NCBI GenBank assembly: GCA_946479535.1
Contig: CAMLGP010000163.1
Coordinates: 1 to 6,617 of the forward strand
Length of the DNA: 6,617 nucleotides
Origin: an uncultured Bacteroidota bacterium
GTDB taxonomy: Bacteria; Bacteroidota; Bacteroidia; Chitinophagales; Chitinophagaceae
Reading direction: 5' to 3'
In this document: positions 1 to 6,617 of the stretch, piece after piece
Numbering within the stretch: the first letter of the stretch is position 1
How the letters are laid out: each line of letters begins with the position of its first letter
Position numbers and translations under genes: made by a program
Notes under the pieces: generated by a model
Told to the model about the DNA's origin: nothing
Seen by the model: the letters and a program-made list of their open reading frames with translations, nothing else
The model's database searches: none

Positions 1-1618
1 GTACATAATAATTGGGAGTACCGTAAGCATTCAGGTTATCAACCCAAATTAAATCGGGTGTCCACTGCCAGCCATCCACATGTGCAAAAAGCGGAGCATA
101 ACTTGCCATAACCACTACATCCGCATTTCTTTCCAGGCCCGTCATGAAGGCTGCTTCTGCAATTGCAGTTTGCCAGTTATTCTTATTGTTTACGCTAACT
201 GTTTTATCACTTTGCGCAGCATATTCACCACCAAATATTTTAGATGCATTACGTGGGAATGAATCATAGCGATTTGCATTCTGAAGGAACCATTCGGGTC
301 TGCGGTAGTAATGTTCATCAATAATATCCGCATTCATATCACGCAATTCCTTATTCAAATAATCATAGCGGCTACCATTTGGATCAGTACCTGAACTGTT
401 CACAATTTTGAAGCCGGGATATTTTGCCTTAATCGCCTGGGTAAATAGCTTAAGTCTTTCAATGTATTGGGGTCCCCAGTTTTCATTTCCAACTCCCATC
501 ATTTTAAGATTGAAGGGAGCAGGATGCCCCAACTCCGCTCTCTTCTTACCCCAGGTTGTAGATACATCCCCATTGGCAAATTCAATGAGATCCAGGGCAT
601 CCTGTACATAAGGTCCTATCTGGTCCAGAGGAACTACTTCTGCAGAATTGAACTGACAGGCCATTCCAGCATTCAGGATAGGCAATGGCTCAGCACCAAT
701 ATCTTCTGCCAGTTGAAAATATTCAAAGAAACCCAAACCGAATGTCTGAAAATAATCAGGTGTGGGGCGATGTGCAAATTCAAAGTTCCAGCGATTGATG
801 ATGAGTGGTCTCTCATCAACAGGTCCAATTGTCTTTTTCCATTGATATCGTTGAGAAAGATCGAATCCTTCAACAATACAACCGCCGGGGAACCGAATAA
901 AGCCGGGTTTCATATCAGCCAGTAACTGGATCATGTCTGCCCGCATTCCGCCCGGACGATTCTTCCAGGTATCAGTTGGAAAAAGCGATACCATATCCAT
1001 ATCAAGTATTCCATCACCTTCCATCCAGATATTGAAACTGGCTTTTTGCTCAGTAGCAGTGGCGGTAAAACTGGAAGCCTGGGTTTTCCATTCCTCACCG
1101 TTGGTAGCGGGAAGTGTTATTAAATCGGATCCGATAATATCTCCTTGTGCATTGACCAGTTCAAGGTGCAATTTGACCGGACTTCCCTGGTGGCGATACA
1201 TTACCGAGAAATCATACCGAAGGTCTTTTTTAATACCCATGCTTCTGAATCCTTCATTATTCAATCCAAGCGACCCCTTTACATTATTACGAAGGGTCAC
1301 TCGCAGAAAGCGCGGATTTCCTGAATTGGTTTCTTTCCGGTTAATCACCAGAAAATCTCCTTCAGTAGCTGGCCTGCCCAACACTTTCCATCCCATCATT
1401 GGACGGAAAAATTCAAATGAACGGTTCTTGATCAGCTCCGCATAAATACCTCCATCAGCTCCCAGGTTGATATCTTCAAAAAACACACCCCACATGGTGG
1501 GCTGAACAGCACCTTTCACCTGGTTGGCCTTCACTACCAATTTTTGATTCTCCTGTGCCTTTATCCCTAATTGAATAAGCAGCAGGCAAAAAAACAGGAG
1601 TACAGAATAAAATTTCAT
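1..1618 (-). CDS. GH51 alpha-L-arabinofuranosidase, long form with N-terminal CBM4/9-like segment (3' end outside window)
   Basis: Predicted exo-enzyme releasing terminal alpha-L-arabinofuranosyl residues from arabinan or arabinoxylan oligosaccharides by a retaining mechanism. The frame is open from the ATG at 1618 to the window edge: 539 codons with no stop. Residues 1-22 form a signal peptide (MKFYSVLLFF start, ending ...GIKAQ), so the protein is exported. Residues about 40-70 carry the family N-terminal block (WGVFFEDINLGADGGIYAEL). Residues about 85-225 look like a beta-sandwich of the CBM4/9 type. The catalytic barrel follows, with FIRFPGG near 241, the acid/base E379 in GVGNENWGP, and the nucleophile E465 in FGGEYAA. 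Long GH51 proteins of this type are usually about 650 residues, so roughly 100-130 C-terminal residues (the beta-sandwich) should lie beyond the left edge. The start is fixed by the signal peptide; no Shine-Dalgarno is present. It follows the GH43 gene after 82 nt with no terminator between them, so co-transcription is likely. The family is secure; the exact substrate is inferred. Confidence 0.93.
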   Translation of the reverse strand, partial: MKFYSVLLFFCLLLIQLGIKAQENQKLVVKANQVKGAVQPTMWGVFFEDINLGADGGIYAELIKNRSFEFFRPMMGWKVLGRPATEGDFLVINRKETNSGNPRFLRVTLRNNVKGSLGLNNEGFRSMGIKKDLRYDFSVMYRHQGSPVKLHLELVNAQGDIIGSDLITLPATNGEEWKTQASSFTATATEQKASFNIWMEGDGILDMDMVSLFPTDTWKNRPGGMRADMIQLLADMKPGFIRFPGGCIVEGFDLSQRYQWKKTIGPVDERPLIINRWNFEFAHRPTPDYFQTFGLGFFEYFQLAEDIGAEPLPILNAGMACQFNSAEVVPLDQIGPYVQDALDLIEFANGDVSTTWGKKRAELGHPAPFNLKMMGVGNENWGPQYIERLKLFTQAIKAKYPGFKIVNSSGTDPNGSRYDYLNKELRDMNADIIDEHYYRRPEWFLQNANRYDSFPRNASKIFGGEYAAQSDKTVSVNNKNNWQTAIAEAAFMTGLERNADVVVMASYAPLFAHVDGWQWTPDLIWVDNLNAYGTPNYYV

Positions 1619-1700
1619 AGTTTTCACTGTATTTATTTTAACGGTAATTTGTTTGAAACAGGTGGACTTGTATATCACGTCGTATAGTTTAGTTGTTGTA

Positions 1701-3200
1701 TTATTTCTTTTTGCCCCAGATGGCAGTACCCTGGTTATTTAATCCGGAAAATATAATAGTTGTCTTTTTATTTTCCCAATCTCTTCCCAACTGCACATAC
1801 ACTTTATCAGTAAAGCCGTTTGACCAGTTTAAAGTGAGCCAGGGGGCAGCATAAGTCCAGCTATTGGCAGCATTTCCATTTAAATTTCCATTGGCATTAA
1901 TGGTAAGCGGGACGGAATTTTGGAAATCCGGTGAAGTCTGCTCATTGGCATAACCCGGAACTACATTATATCCCAGGACGATCTGTTCCCAATCACCAGA
2001 AATATCATTCTGGGATATCAGTGAATCTTTTTCCCAGGCATATCTTTCTGGTGACACAACTGGCCAGCCATCATTTGTCCAGAATATTTTACGCACATGC
2101 ATATCCATGAAAAATTTATCAACTCCCGGCCTTCCCTGGTGGGCCATATAGTATCGGCCATTGTCCTGGAATACGGAACAGTGCGCCACGCCCTGCCATC
2201 CACTATGACCAGTAAATTTATACGGCGCCAGTATCATGGGGCCATGGTCCTGAGCTATGTTGATATTGCCGCCATTGAAATCAGTGAATGGGCCCTGGGG
2301 ATTATCACTGCGCCCTACCCGTACATTGTATTTTGTTTCCAGCCAGTCATAGGCAATAAATAGATAGTATTTATTAAGGGTTTGATTATAGATAATCTCC
2401 GCTCCTTCAATATTTCCATTGATACTGGTGCCGGTAAATCCACGTTGGGCAATTCTTGTTCCCTTATCTCCTCCTGTTAATGCAAGTCCCGTAGCGGGAT
2501 TCAGCTTTAGCGTATAAATGCCATCCCAGGCTGAACCATAATAAAACCAGTGATCGCCACCCGGTGTTACTACCACTGTTGGATCAATGGCATTGGTTTG
2601 AGTGGATGCATCATTCCGGGAGGTTACTACAATTCCTTTCTCGGTCCAGGGCCCTTCCGGATTGGATGCTGTTGCCAACCCTATCACGCTCAACCGGGGA
2701 ACCGCAGAGGAAAGGGAATAATATAATCTGAACTCTGCTCCCACTTTCATTATATAAGGCGCCCATAATGATTGAAATGGCGTACCACCGTTGGAGGTAA
2801 TGAATTGCGCTCCCTGCGGCGGCAAATTGTCAAATACCCAGCCCACAAAGAACCATTCTACCAGGTCTTTTGATTTTCTTATTTGCAAACCTGGTCTTAC
2901 AGTTATTCCATACCCCACATCAGTACTGAATGAATAAAACCATTCTCCACTTTTGATGATAGAAGGGTCATGCACATTATAAGGCCCCCATTGCTGATAA
3001 TTGGCAAAGGGAGCCAGGGATGCATAAGTATCATTAATGGAGTTGATATCAAATGTTGGCGTGGTACTACCTCCACCAGGATTGGTACCTGGGTTAGTGC
3101 CCGGGTCCGGATCAGGCGAATCAGGATTCTTCTTGCACCCCGAAAAGCAAATTCCGGTTATCATTATCACTATGATCAAACATTCACTGATTCGCTTCAT
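1701..3200 (-). CDS. GH43 arabinanase-type lipoprotein (likely endo-alpha-1,5-L-arabinanase) with GH43_C domain
   Basis: Predicted inverting glycosidase of GH43, most like the endo-alpha-1,5-L-arabinanase branch (subfamilies 4/5), cutting the arabinan backbone. It has 499 residues. Residues 1-22 are a lipoprotein signal with lipobox FSGC and acylated Cys22, followed by a Pro/Asp/Gly/Asn/Thr-rich linker (about 25-48, with PGTN repeated) that would hold the enzyme away from the membrane. The five-bladed propeller spans about 60-385. Its expected catalytic triad is visible: base D78 in VHDPS, pKa modulator D206 in AIDPT, and acid E265 in NIEGAEI. H340 in VAHCSVF is a candidate for the conserved metal-site histidine of arabinanases. 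SLWAPYI (144-150) and the YGSAWDGIYTLKLNP segment (221-235) also fit the arabinanase branch. Residues about 395-499 match the small C-terminal beta domain (GH43_C) of larger arabinanases. It starts 24 nt after the compact GH51 stop, implying one transcript. Endo versus exo action and surface exposure are inferred, not shown. Confidence 0.92.
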   Translation of the reverse strand: MKRISECLIIVIMITGICFSGCKKNPDSPDPDPGTNPGTNPGGGSTTPTFDINSINDTYASLAPFANYQQWGPYNVHDPSIIKSGEWFYSFSTDVGYGITVRPGLQIRKSKDLVEWFFVGWVFDNLPPQGAQFITSNGGTPFQSLWAPYIMKVGAEFRLYYSLSSAVPRLSVIGLATASNPEGPWTEKGIVVTSRNDASTQTNAIDPTVVVTPGGDHWFYYGSAWDGIYTLKLNPATGLALTGGDKGTRIAQRGFTGTSINGNIEGAEIIYNQTLNKYYLFIAYDWLETKYNVRVGRSDNPQGPFTDFNGGNINIAQDHGPMILAPYKFTGHSGWQGVAHCSVFQDNGRYYMAHQGRPGVDKFFMDMHVRKIFWTNDGWPVVSPERYAWEKDSLISQNDISGDWEQIVLGYNVVPGYANEQTSPDFQNSVPLTINANGNLNGNAANSWTYAAPWLTLNWSNGFTDKVYVQLGRDWENKKTTIIFSGLNNQGTAIWGKKK

Positions 3201-3224
3201 ATGGTATGCCGTTTTATCATCACG

Positions 3225-4772
3225 CTATTTCATCTCGAGCACTACAACAGAAAAAGGCGGCAGTGTTACACTTAGCTGGTTGTCGGTTTTCTTAAAATTT
3301 TTGAATACTGCAGGTTTTACTGTCTCGGGTTTTTCGAATGTATTATGGTCCTGCATTTTGGCGGAGGTTAGGATCCGGCCAGTTATTGCAGTATAATTGC
3401 CACCCTGAATATTAATTTCTATCGTCTGTGTTTTGGATGCATCTATATTAACAAGGGAAATATGGGTCAATCCCTGTTTATCCCTGGATGCAGAAGCAGA
3501 TACTGCCGGTAATTTGCGATTACCGAATACATAATCAGAAGAGTTTACATTTAACGGTAGCATGGTAGCATCCTGATGCACATTGTACATCTCCATTACA
3601 TGGTAGGTAGGCGTAAGGATCATCTTCTCTTTGTTAGTTAATACTACTGCCTGCAGCACATTTACCGTTTGAGCCAGGTTAGCCATTCTTACCCTGTCGC
3701 AATGATTATTGAAAATATTCAGCGTAATACCTGCGATCATGGCATCCCTCATGGTATTTTGCTGGTAGAGAAATCCCGGATTGGTACCGGCTTCAACATT
3801 ATACCATCCGCCCCATTCATCAACTACCAGGGCTACCTTTTTATTTGGATCATATTTGTCCATGATGGTTGAATGGCGTGTCACCAGTTCCTCCATCTTG
3901 AGTGCTACACTCATCGTATTGAAATATTGATTTTCTGTAAAATCAATACTTGGGCCTTTAGCATTCCAGTCAGTTACTGAATAATGATGCAGGGCTACCC
4001 CTTCCAGCATATTGAGAGGAATATCACGCATCAAAACTTCCGTCCAGTTGTAGTCTGAACTATTAGCTCCCGAAGCTACACGCCACATACTGTCATTATT
4101 GTTCCAGTCTGTCATGAAAGTGGCGTACTGCTTATAAATATTGGCGTAATACTCCGGTTTCATATTGCCACCACAACCCCAGGCTTCATTTCCAACTCCC
4201 CATATCTTTACATTCCAGGGCTTTTCTCTTCCATTGGCTGTACGGAGTTTGGACATAGGACTGCTCTGACTGGGGTAGTTGACATATTGAACCCAGTCGA
4301 TCAAATTCTGCACAGTTCCACTTCCCACATTAGCTGCCAGATATGGTTGCGCACCAATCTTTTCACACATATCCAGGAAATCATGGGTACCAAAGCTGTT
4401 ATCTTCGGTTACACCACCCCACCAGCGGTTAATCATGGCAGGCCTTTTATCCTTTGGCCCAATGCCATCTTTCCATTGATAGGTGTCTGCAAAGCATCCA
4501 CCCGGCCAGCGGAGATTGGCCACCTTTAGTTTTTTAAGCGCTTCAATGATATCGTTCCTCACCCCATTTGTATTGGGTATGGTGCTATTTTCTCCTACAT
4601 AAAATCCATCATAAATGCAATGACCAAGGTGTTCTGCAAAATGGCCATAAATATTCTTATTAATCGTTGTCTTGCCCTCATCTGCATGCAAGGTTACTTT
4701 GGATTGTGTAAAAGCAGTTGCACAACTAAAGAGGAAAATGAATAGTCCACTCAGGAAATATTTGTATTTCAT
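3225..4772 (-). CDS. GH51 alpha-L-arabinofuranosidase, compact form, exported
   Basis: Predicted retaining exo-alpha-L-arabinofuranosidase. From the ATG at 4772 it has 515 residues, close to the roughly 500 of compact GH51 enzymes such as bacterial AbfA. Residues 24-50 hold the family start block (NIYGHFAEHLGHCIYDG). NLRWPGGCFADTYQW lies at 86-100. The acid/base is E196 in WGVGNEAWGCGG and the nucleophile is E319 in VVDEWGGWY. The C-terminal beta-sandwich runs from about 385 and ends in PPFSVVVLEMK. I chose the ATG at 4772 because it begins a compact signal peptide (MKYKYFLSGLFIFLFSCATA, then FTQ). An in-frame ATG at 4802 adds ten residues of non-signal character but cannot be excluded. Cleavage could be signal peptidase I after Gln23 or lipoprotein-type at Cys17 (LFSC). 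It is the first enzyme gene after the susD terminator and lies 24 nt upstream of the GH43 gene. Substrate (arabinan side chains or arabino-oligosaccharides) is inferred from context. Confidence 0.94.
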   Translation of the reverse strand: MKYKYFLSGLFIFLFSCATAFTQSKVTLHADEGKTTINKNIYGHFAEHLGHCIYDGFYVGENSTIPNTNGVRNDIIEALKKLKVANLRWPGGCFADTYQWKDGIGPKDKRPAMINRWWGGVTEDNSFGTHDFLDMCEKIGAQPYLAANVGSGTVQNLIDWVQYVNYPSQSSPMSKLRTANGREKPWNVKIWGVGNEAWGCGGNMKPEYYANIYKQYATFMTDWNNNDSMWRVASGANSSDYNWTEVLMRDIPLNMLEGVALHHYSVTDWNAKGPSIDFTENQYFNTMSVALKMEELVTRHSTIMDKYDPNKKVALVVDEWGGWYNVEAGTNPGFLYQQNTMRDAMIAGITLNIFNNHCDRVRMANLAQTVNVLQAVVLTNKEKMILTPTYHVMEMYNVHQDATMLPLNVNSSDYVFGNRKLPAVSASASRDKQGLTHISLVNIDASKTQTIEINIQGGNYTAITGRILTSAKMQDHNTFEKPETVKPAVFKNFKKTDNQLSVTLPPFSVVVLEMK

Positions 4773-4864
4773 ACACTTAATTATTTGCCTAAAACTATTC
4801 ATTAAAATTTATTTCGTTAATCCTTTTTTTTTGCATGTTCTGACTCTATTTTATCATTAAAAGA

Positions 4865-4885
4865 GGGGTCATTTTTACCCCCCCC
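4865..4885 (-). other. G8 homopolymer with small G/C hairpin in the leader of the enzyme genes
   Basis: Read on the minus strand, a run of eight G (4885-4878) is followed by an A/T-rich loop and a CCCC arm. GGGGT pairs with ACCCC (arms 4881-4877 and 4869-4865, loop 7 nt), and G-U wobble pairs with the adjacent bases could lengthen the stem. A T-rich stretch follows. It lies about 93-113 nt upstream of the preferred start of the compact GH51. It may be a weak secondary structure in the leader, or simply sequence noise; no known riboswitch or protein site is recognised. Nine A (4832-4824, minus strand) occur a little further downstream. The bases are certain; the function is unknown. Confidence 0.35.
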
Positions 4886-4940
4886 TTATTGCATTCATGA
4901 TCACTTAAGGCTATTGCCATATAGTCAGATCCCGATACAG

Positions 4941-4980
4941 AAAAAAATTCCTGTTCACTGCAAACCGAATGAACAGGAAT
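4941..4980 (-). terminator. Rho-independent terminator downstream of susD-like gene
   Basis: On the minus strand the arm ATTCCTGTTCA (4980-4970) is followed by a 12-nt loop and a perfectly complementary 11-bp arm TGAACAGGAAT (4957-4947), then an uninterrupted run of T (4947-4941, the last stem base included). It begins 16 nt after the SusD stop codon. The plus-strand reading has no T tract after the stem, so it acts in the minus direction only. It should end most of the susC-susD transcript before the enzyme genes. Confidence 0.88.
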
Positions 4981-4996
4981 CTTTCATTATTGGATA

Positions 4997-6547
4997 TTAG
5001 TTGGCTGAGTTCGGCTTCAGGTTCTTATTTACATCCAGTTCGCGGAGCGGAATGGGTAAATATTCGTTGCCTGCTACATAATTATTAAAATCAGTATCAT
5101 GAGTTTTCAATAATGCCAGTTTAGCGGGATCAGTAAACCAGCCCCAGCGGATCAAGTCATTGATGCGCTGGCCTTCAATTGAAAACTCAAGTGCTCTTTC
5201 ATGCGCTAATTGGTCACGCATCTGGGCTTGTGTCATACCAGGTTTTGTAGTGGCCAGGTCAGGCAACTGCGCTCTTGTTCTAACCTGTTGAATATAGGAA
5301 TAAGCCTGCGCAGTGCGATTGGTTTCATTCAGTACTTCAGCATACATTAAAAGAATATCTGCATAACGGAGCACACGATAATTGATACCTGATTCAGGTG
5401 TTTCAAATGCCCTGCCCAGGCCATCATTGGTATATTTTCTGGGATAGATCTTGGTTTGGGGATTTGCCCAGGCAGCTCCGTATGCCAGTATGGAATTATC
5501 AGCAGGCTCATAAGAAGCAATTGTTGCCAGAAGACGAGGATCACTCTTGCCGCCAGTTGTTTGCTCCTGCTTGAATTCATTGTAGATCCAGCTTGTTGGC
5601 AGGTAATCAGAAAATCCTTTGCCTTCCATTCCATAAGTTACGGAGATAGCCTGTACCTGCTTCCAGGAAGTGCTGGGTTCACCTGTCCAGTTAAAATCAG
5701 TTCCTGAACCTTCAGTAAACTGAACCTCAAAAAGTGATTCAGCATTGTTCTCTCCAACATCTTTGAAGTTATCGCGGTAGTTAGGCATCAATGAATAAAC
5801 TCCTGCCAGCGGACCACCTGTAAAGAATTTTTCAAATTGTGTTCCTGCCTTTGCATAATCCTTGCGGTAGAGATAAGCCTTACCCAATAATCCTGCAGCA
5901 GCACCCTTTGTGGCTCTACCTTTTTGACCAGCATCGGGTCCTGTTACAGAAGTATAGCTTATCGGTAGCATAGCTTCGGCCTGTGTAAGATCTGAATATA
6001 TCTGGTTCCACAATACATCTTCTGTGGCAGTAGGAGGATAATAATCATTTTGATCAACTGGAGGTTCAGTGATTACCGGTACGGCTTTAAATGTAGTGGC
6101 AAGGTTCCAGTAAGCCAATCCGCGAAGAAAATAAGCCTGACCCAGCAGACGGTTCTTCTCATCGGTTGTTAAAATACCTGCTTCATATTTGCTCACATTA
6201 GCCAATACCTGATTAGCACGGTTGATCACAAGGTAAAAGTCTCTCCAAATCCAGAATACAGGATCCGAAGTGGCAGGAATGATGAATTTTCCGGTGAGCT
6301 CAAGATCAAGCCAGGGACTATCGCCCATAAAATCATCACCGCGACTATCAGTCAGACCTGGAAAAGAACGCATATATGTTCCGTCAAGGATCAATGCATT
6401 GTAGATGGCCGTTGTTCCCGCAAATGCCTGGTCCTTCGTTTTCCAGTATCCGGCAGTTGTCAACGCATTGGGGTTTACCTGGTCAAGTTTCTTATCGCAA
6501 CCAAATACTACCAGCAACAGCAGAAGAAGGTTAACTAATTTTTTCAT
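4997..6547 (-). CDS. SusD/RagB-family glycan-binding outer-membrane lipoprotein
   Basis: Predicted surface lipoprotein that forms the lid of the SusC transporter and captures oligosaccharides for import across the outer membrane. From the ATG at 6547 it has 516 residues, a normal SusD length. Residues 1-17 are a lipoprotein signal with lipobox VFGC (Cys17), followed by DKKLDQVNPNALT, typical of this family. Helical TPR-like segments are visible around 130-155 and 210-241. The SusD core signature RYADILLMYAEVLNE lies at 394-408, ERALEFSIEGQRINDLIRWG at 450-469, and the usual C-terminal block EYLPIPLRELDVNKNLKPN at 495-513. An in-frame TTG at 6571 would add eight residues before the signal peptide, so the ATG is preferred. 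It lies 24 nt after the SusC stop, the usual translationally linked pair, and is followed by a strong terminator. The arabinan-type ligand is inferred from the adjacent enzymes; no binding residue can be assigned by eye. Confidence 0.96.
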   Translation of the reverse strand: MKKLVNLLLLLLVVFGCDKKLDQVNPNALTTAGYWKTKDQAFAGTTAIYNALILDGTYMRSFPGLTDSRGDDFMGDSPWLDLELTGKFIIPATSDPVFWIWRDFYLVINRANQVLANVSKYEAGILTTDEKNRLLGQAYFLRGLAYWNLATTFKAVPVITEPPVDQNDYYPPTATEDVLWNQIYSDLTQAEAMLPISYTSVTGPDAGQKGRATKGAAAGLLGKAYLYRKDYAKAGTQFEKFFTGGPLAGVYSLMPNYRDNFKDVGENNAESLFEVQFTEGSGTDFNWTGEPSTSWKQVQAISVTYGMEGKGFSDYLPTSWIYNEFKQEQTTGGKSDPRLLATIASYEPADNSILAYGAAWANPQTKIYPRKYTNDGLGRAFETPESGINYRVLRYADILLMYAEVLNETNRTAQAYSYIQQVRTRAQLPDLATTKPGMTQAQMRDQLAHERALEFSIEGQRINDLIRWGWFTDPAKLALLKTHDTDFNNYVAGNEYLPIPLRELDVNKNLKPNSAN

Positions 6548-6571
6548 ATCTGTAGTTATTTCTTTTAGCAA

Positions 6572-6617
6572 TTAGAATGATAATTGAGCTCCCAACATAA
6601 TTGTTCTCGGCTTGGGA
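6572..6617 (-). CDS. SusC/RagA-family TonB-dependent receptor, C-terminal fragment (5' end outside window)
   Basis: Only the last 14 codons and the TAA stop (6574-6572) are in the window, reading PKPRTIMLGAQLSF. This closing strand, with the PRTI(M/L)LGAQLSF pattern and a terminal phenylalanine, is characteristic of SusC-type outer-membrane beta-barrels; the terminal aromatic residue is the usual barrel-assembly signal. Its position directly upstream of a SusD gene, with a 24-nt spacer, supports the call. In the complete protein this would be the TonB-powered channel that imports oligosaccharides captured by SusD. Nothing about the plug, the TonB box or any STN domain can be said from this fragment. 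Confidence 0.85.
   Translation of the reverse strand, partial: PKPRTIMLGAQLSF

Noticed and set aside
467..925. Open plus-strand frame of 152 codons.
   Set aside because: It lies inside the long GH51 gene on the opposite strand, has no domain-like pattern, and the minus frame carries clear catalytic motifs.
933..1445. Open plus-strand frame of 170 codons, the longest on that strand.
   Set aside because: It is antisense to the CBM-like segment of the long GH51; the translation shows no recognisable family, signal peptide or consistent start context.
3037..3396. Plus-strand frame spanning the GH51/GH43 junction.
   Set aside because: The apparent low-complexity start is the antisense of the GH43 linker repeats, and both minus-strand genes across it are well supported.
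4839..4929. 7-bp inverted repeat (TCTGACT at 4839-4845, AGTCAGA at 4923-4929) enclosing the G8 hairpin.
   Set aside because: About one such match is expected by chance in a region this size, and the arms are 77 nt apart with no further pairing.
4803..4940. Promoter for the enzyme genes.
   Set aside because: I looked for the Bacteroidota -7 TAnnTTTG and -33 TTTG pattern on the minus strand and found no convincing pair. A TGATAAAAT stretch resembles an extended -10 but has no matching upstream element.
6548..6571. TTG-initiated eight-residue extension of SusD.
   Set aside because: The ATG at 6547 directly begins a standard lipoprotein signal; the extension would place non-signal residues before it and fill the whole gap to the SusC stop.

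Overview
This window is a piece of a polysaccharide utilization locus (PUL) from a Bacteroidota genome. Every gene I can support lies on the minus strand, so the biological order runs from high to low coordinates: the end of a SusC-type TonB-dependent receptor, a SusD-type glycan-binding lipoprotein, a compact GH51 alpha-L-arabinofuranosidase, a GH43 arabinanase-type lipoprotein, and a long GH51 alpha-L-arabinofuranosidase that runs off the left edge. The organism call rests on the SusC/SusD pair, Bacteroidota-style lipoprotein signals, the lack of Shine-Dalgarno sequences before the starts, and moderate GC content (low 40s percent by eye). The protein style looks like Chitinophagaceae or a soil/plant-associated relative, but that is an impression, not a demonstration.

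Layout: 6617-6572 holds the last 14 codons of the SusC receptor. 6547-4997 is SusD, 24 nt downstream. 4996-4773 is the only sizeable gap: it has a strong intrinsic terminator for the susD transcript (4941-4980), then a leader with a G8 tract, a small G-rich hairpin and an A9 tract. 4772-3225 is the compact GH51. 3200-1701 is the GH43 lipoprotein, 24 nt further on. 1618-1 is the long GH51 with an N-terminal beta-sandwich-like segment, after an 82-nt gap; its C-terminus is outside the window.

How the genes work together (inference from family knowledge): the GH43 lipoprotein would cut alpha-1,5-linked arabinan, probably at the cell surface. SusC/SusD would bind and import the oligosaccharides. 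The two exported GH51 enzymes would then release L-arabinose and remove side chains. Catalytic residues are visible and intact in all three enzymes. Pectic arabinan is the best substrate guess; arabinoxylan or arabinogalactan side chains remain possible.

I found no RNA gene, mobile element, CRISPR array or phage-like gene. I do not see a clearly new system here. The points most worth a second look are the terminator that splits susCD from the enzyme genes, the homopolymer-rich leader after it, and the pairing of two structurally different exported GH51 enzymes.
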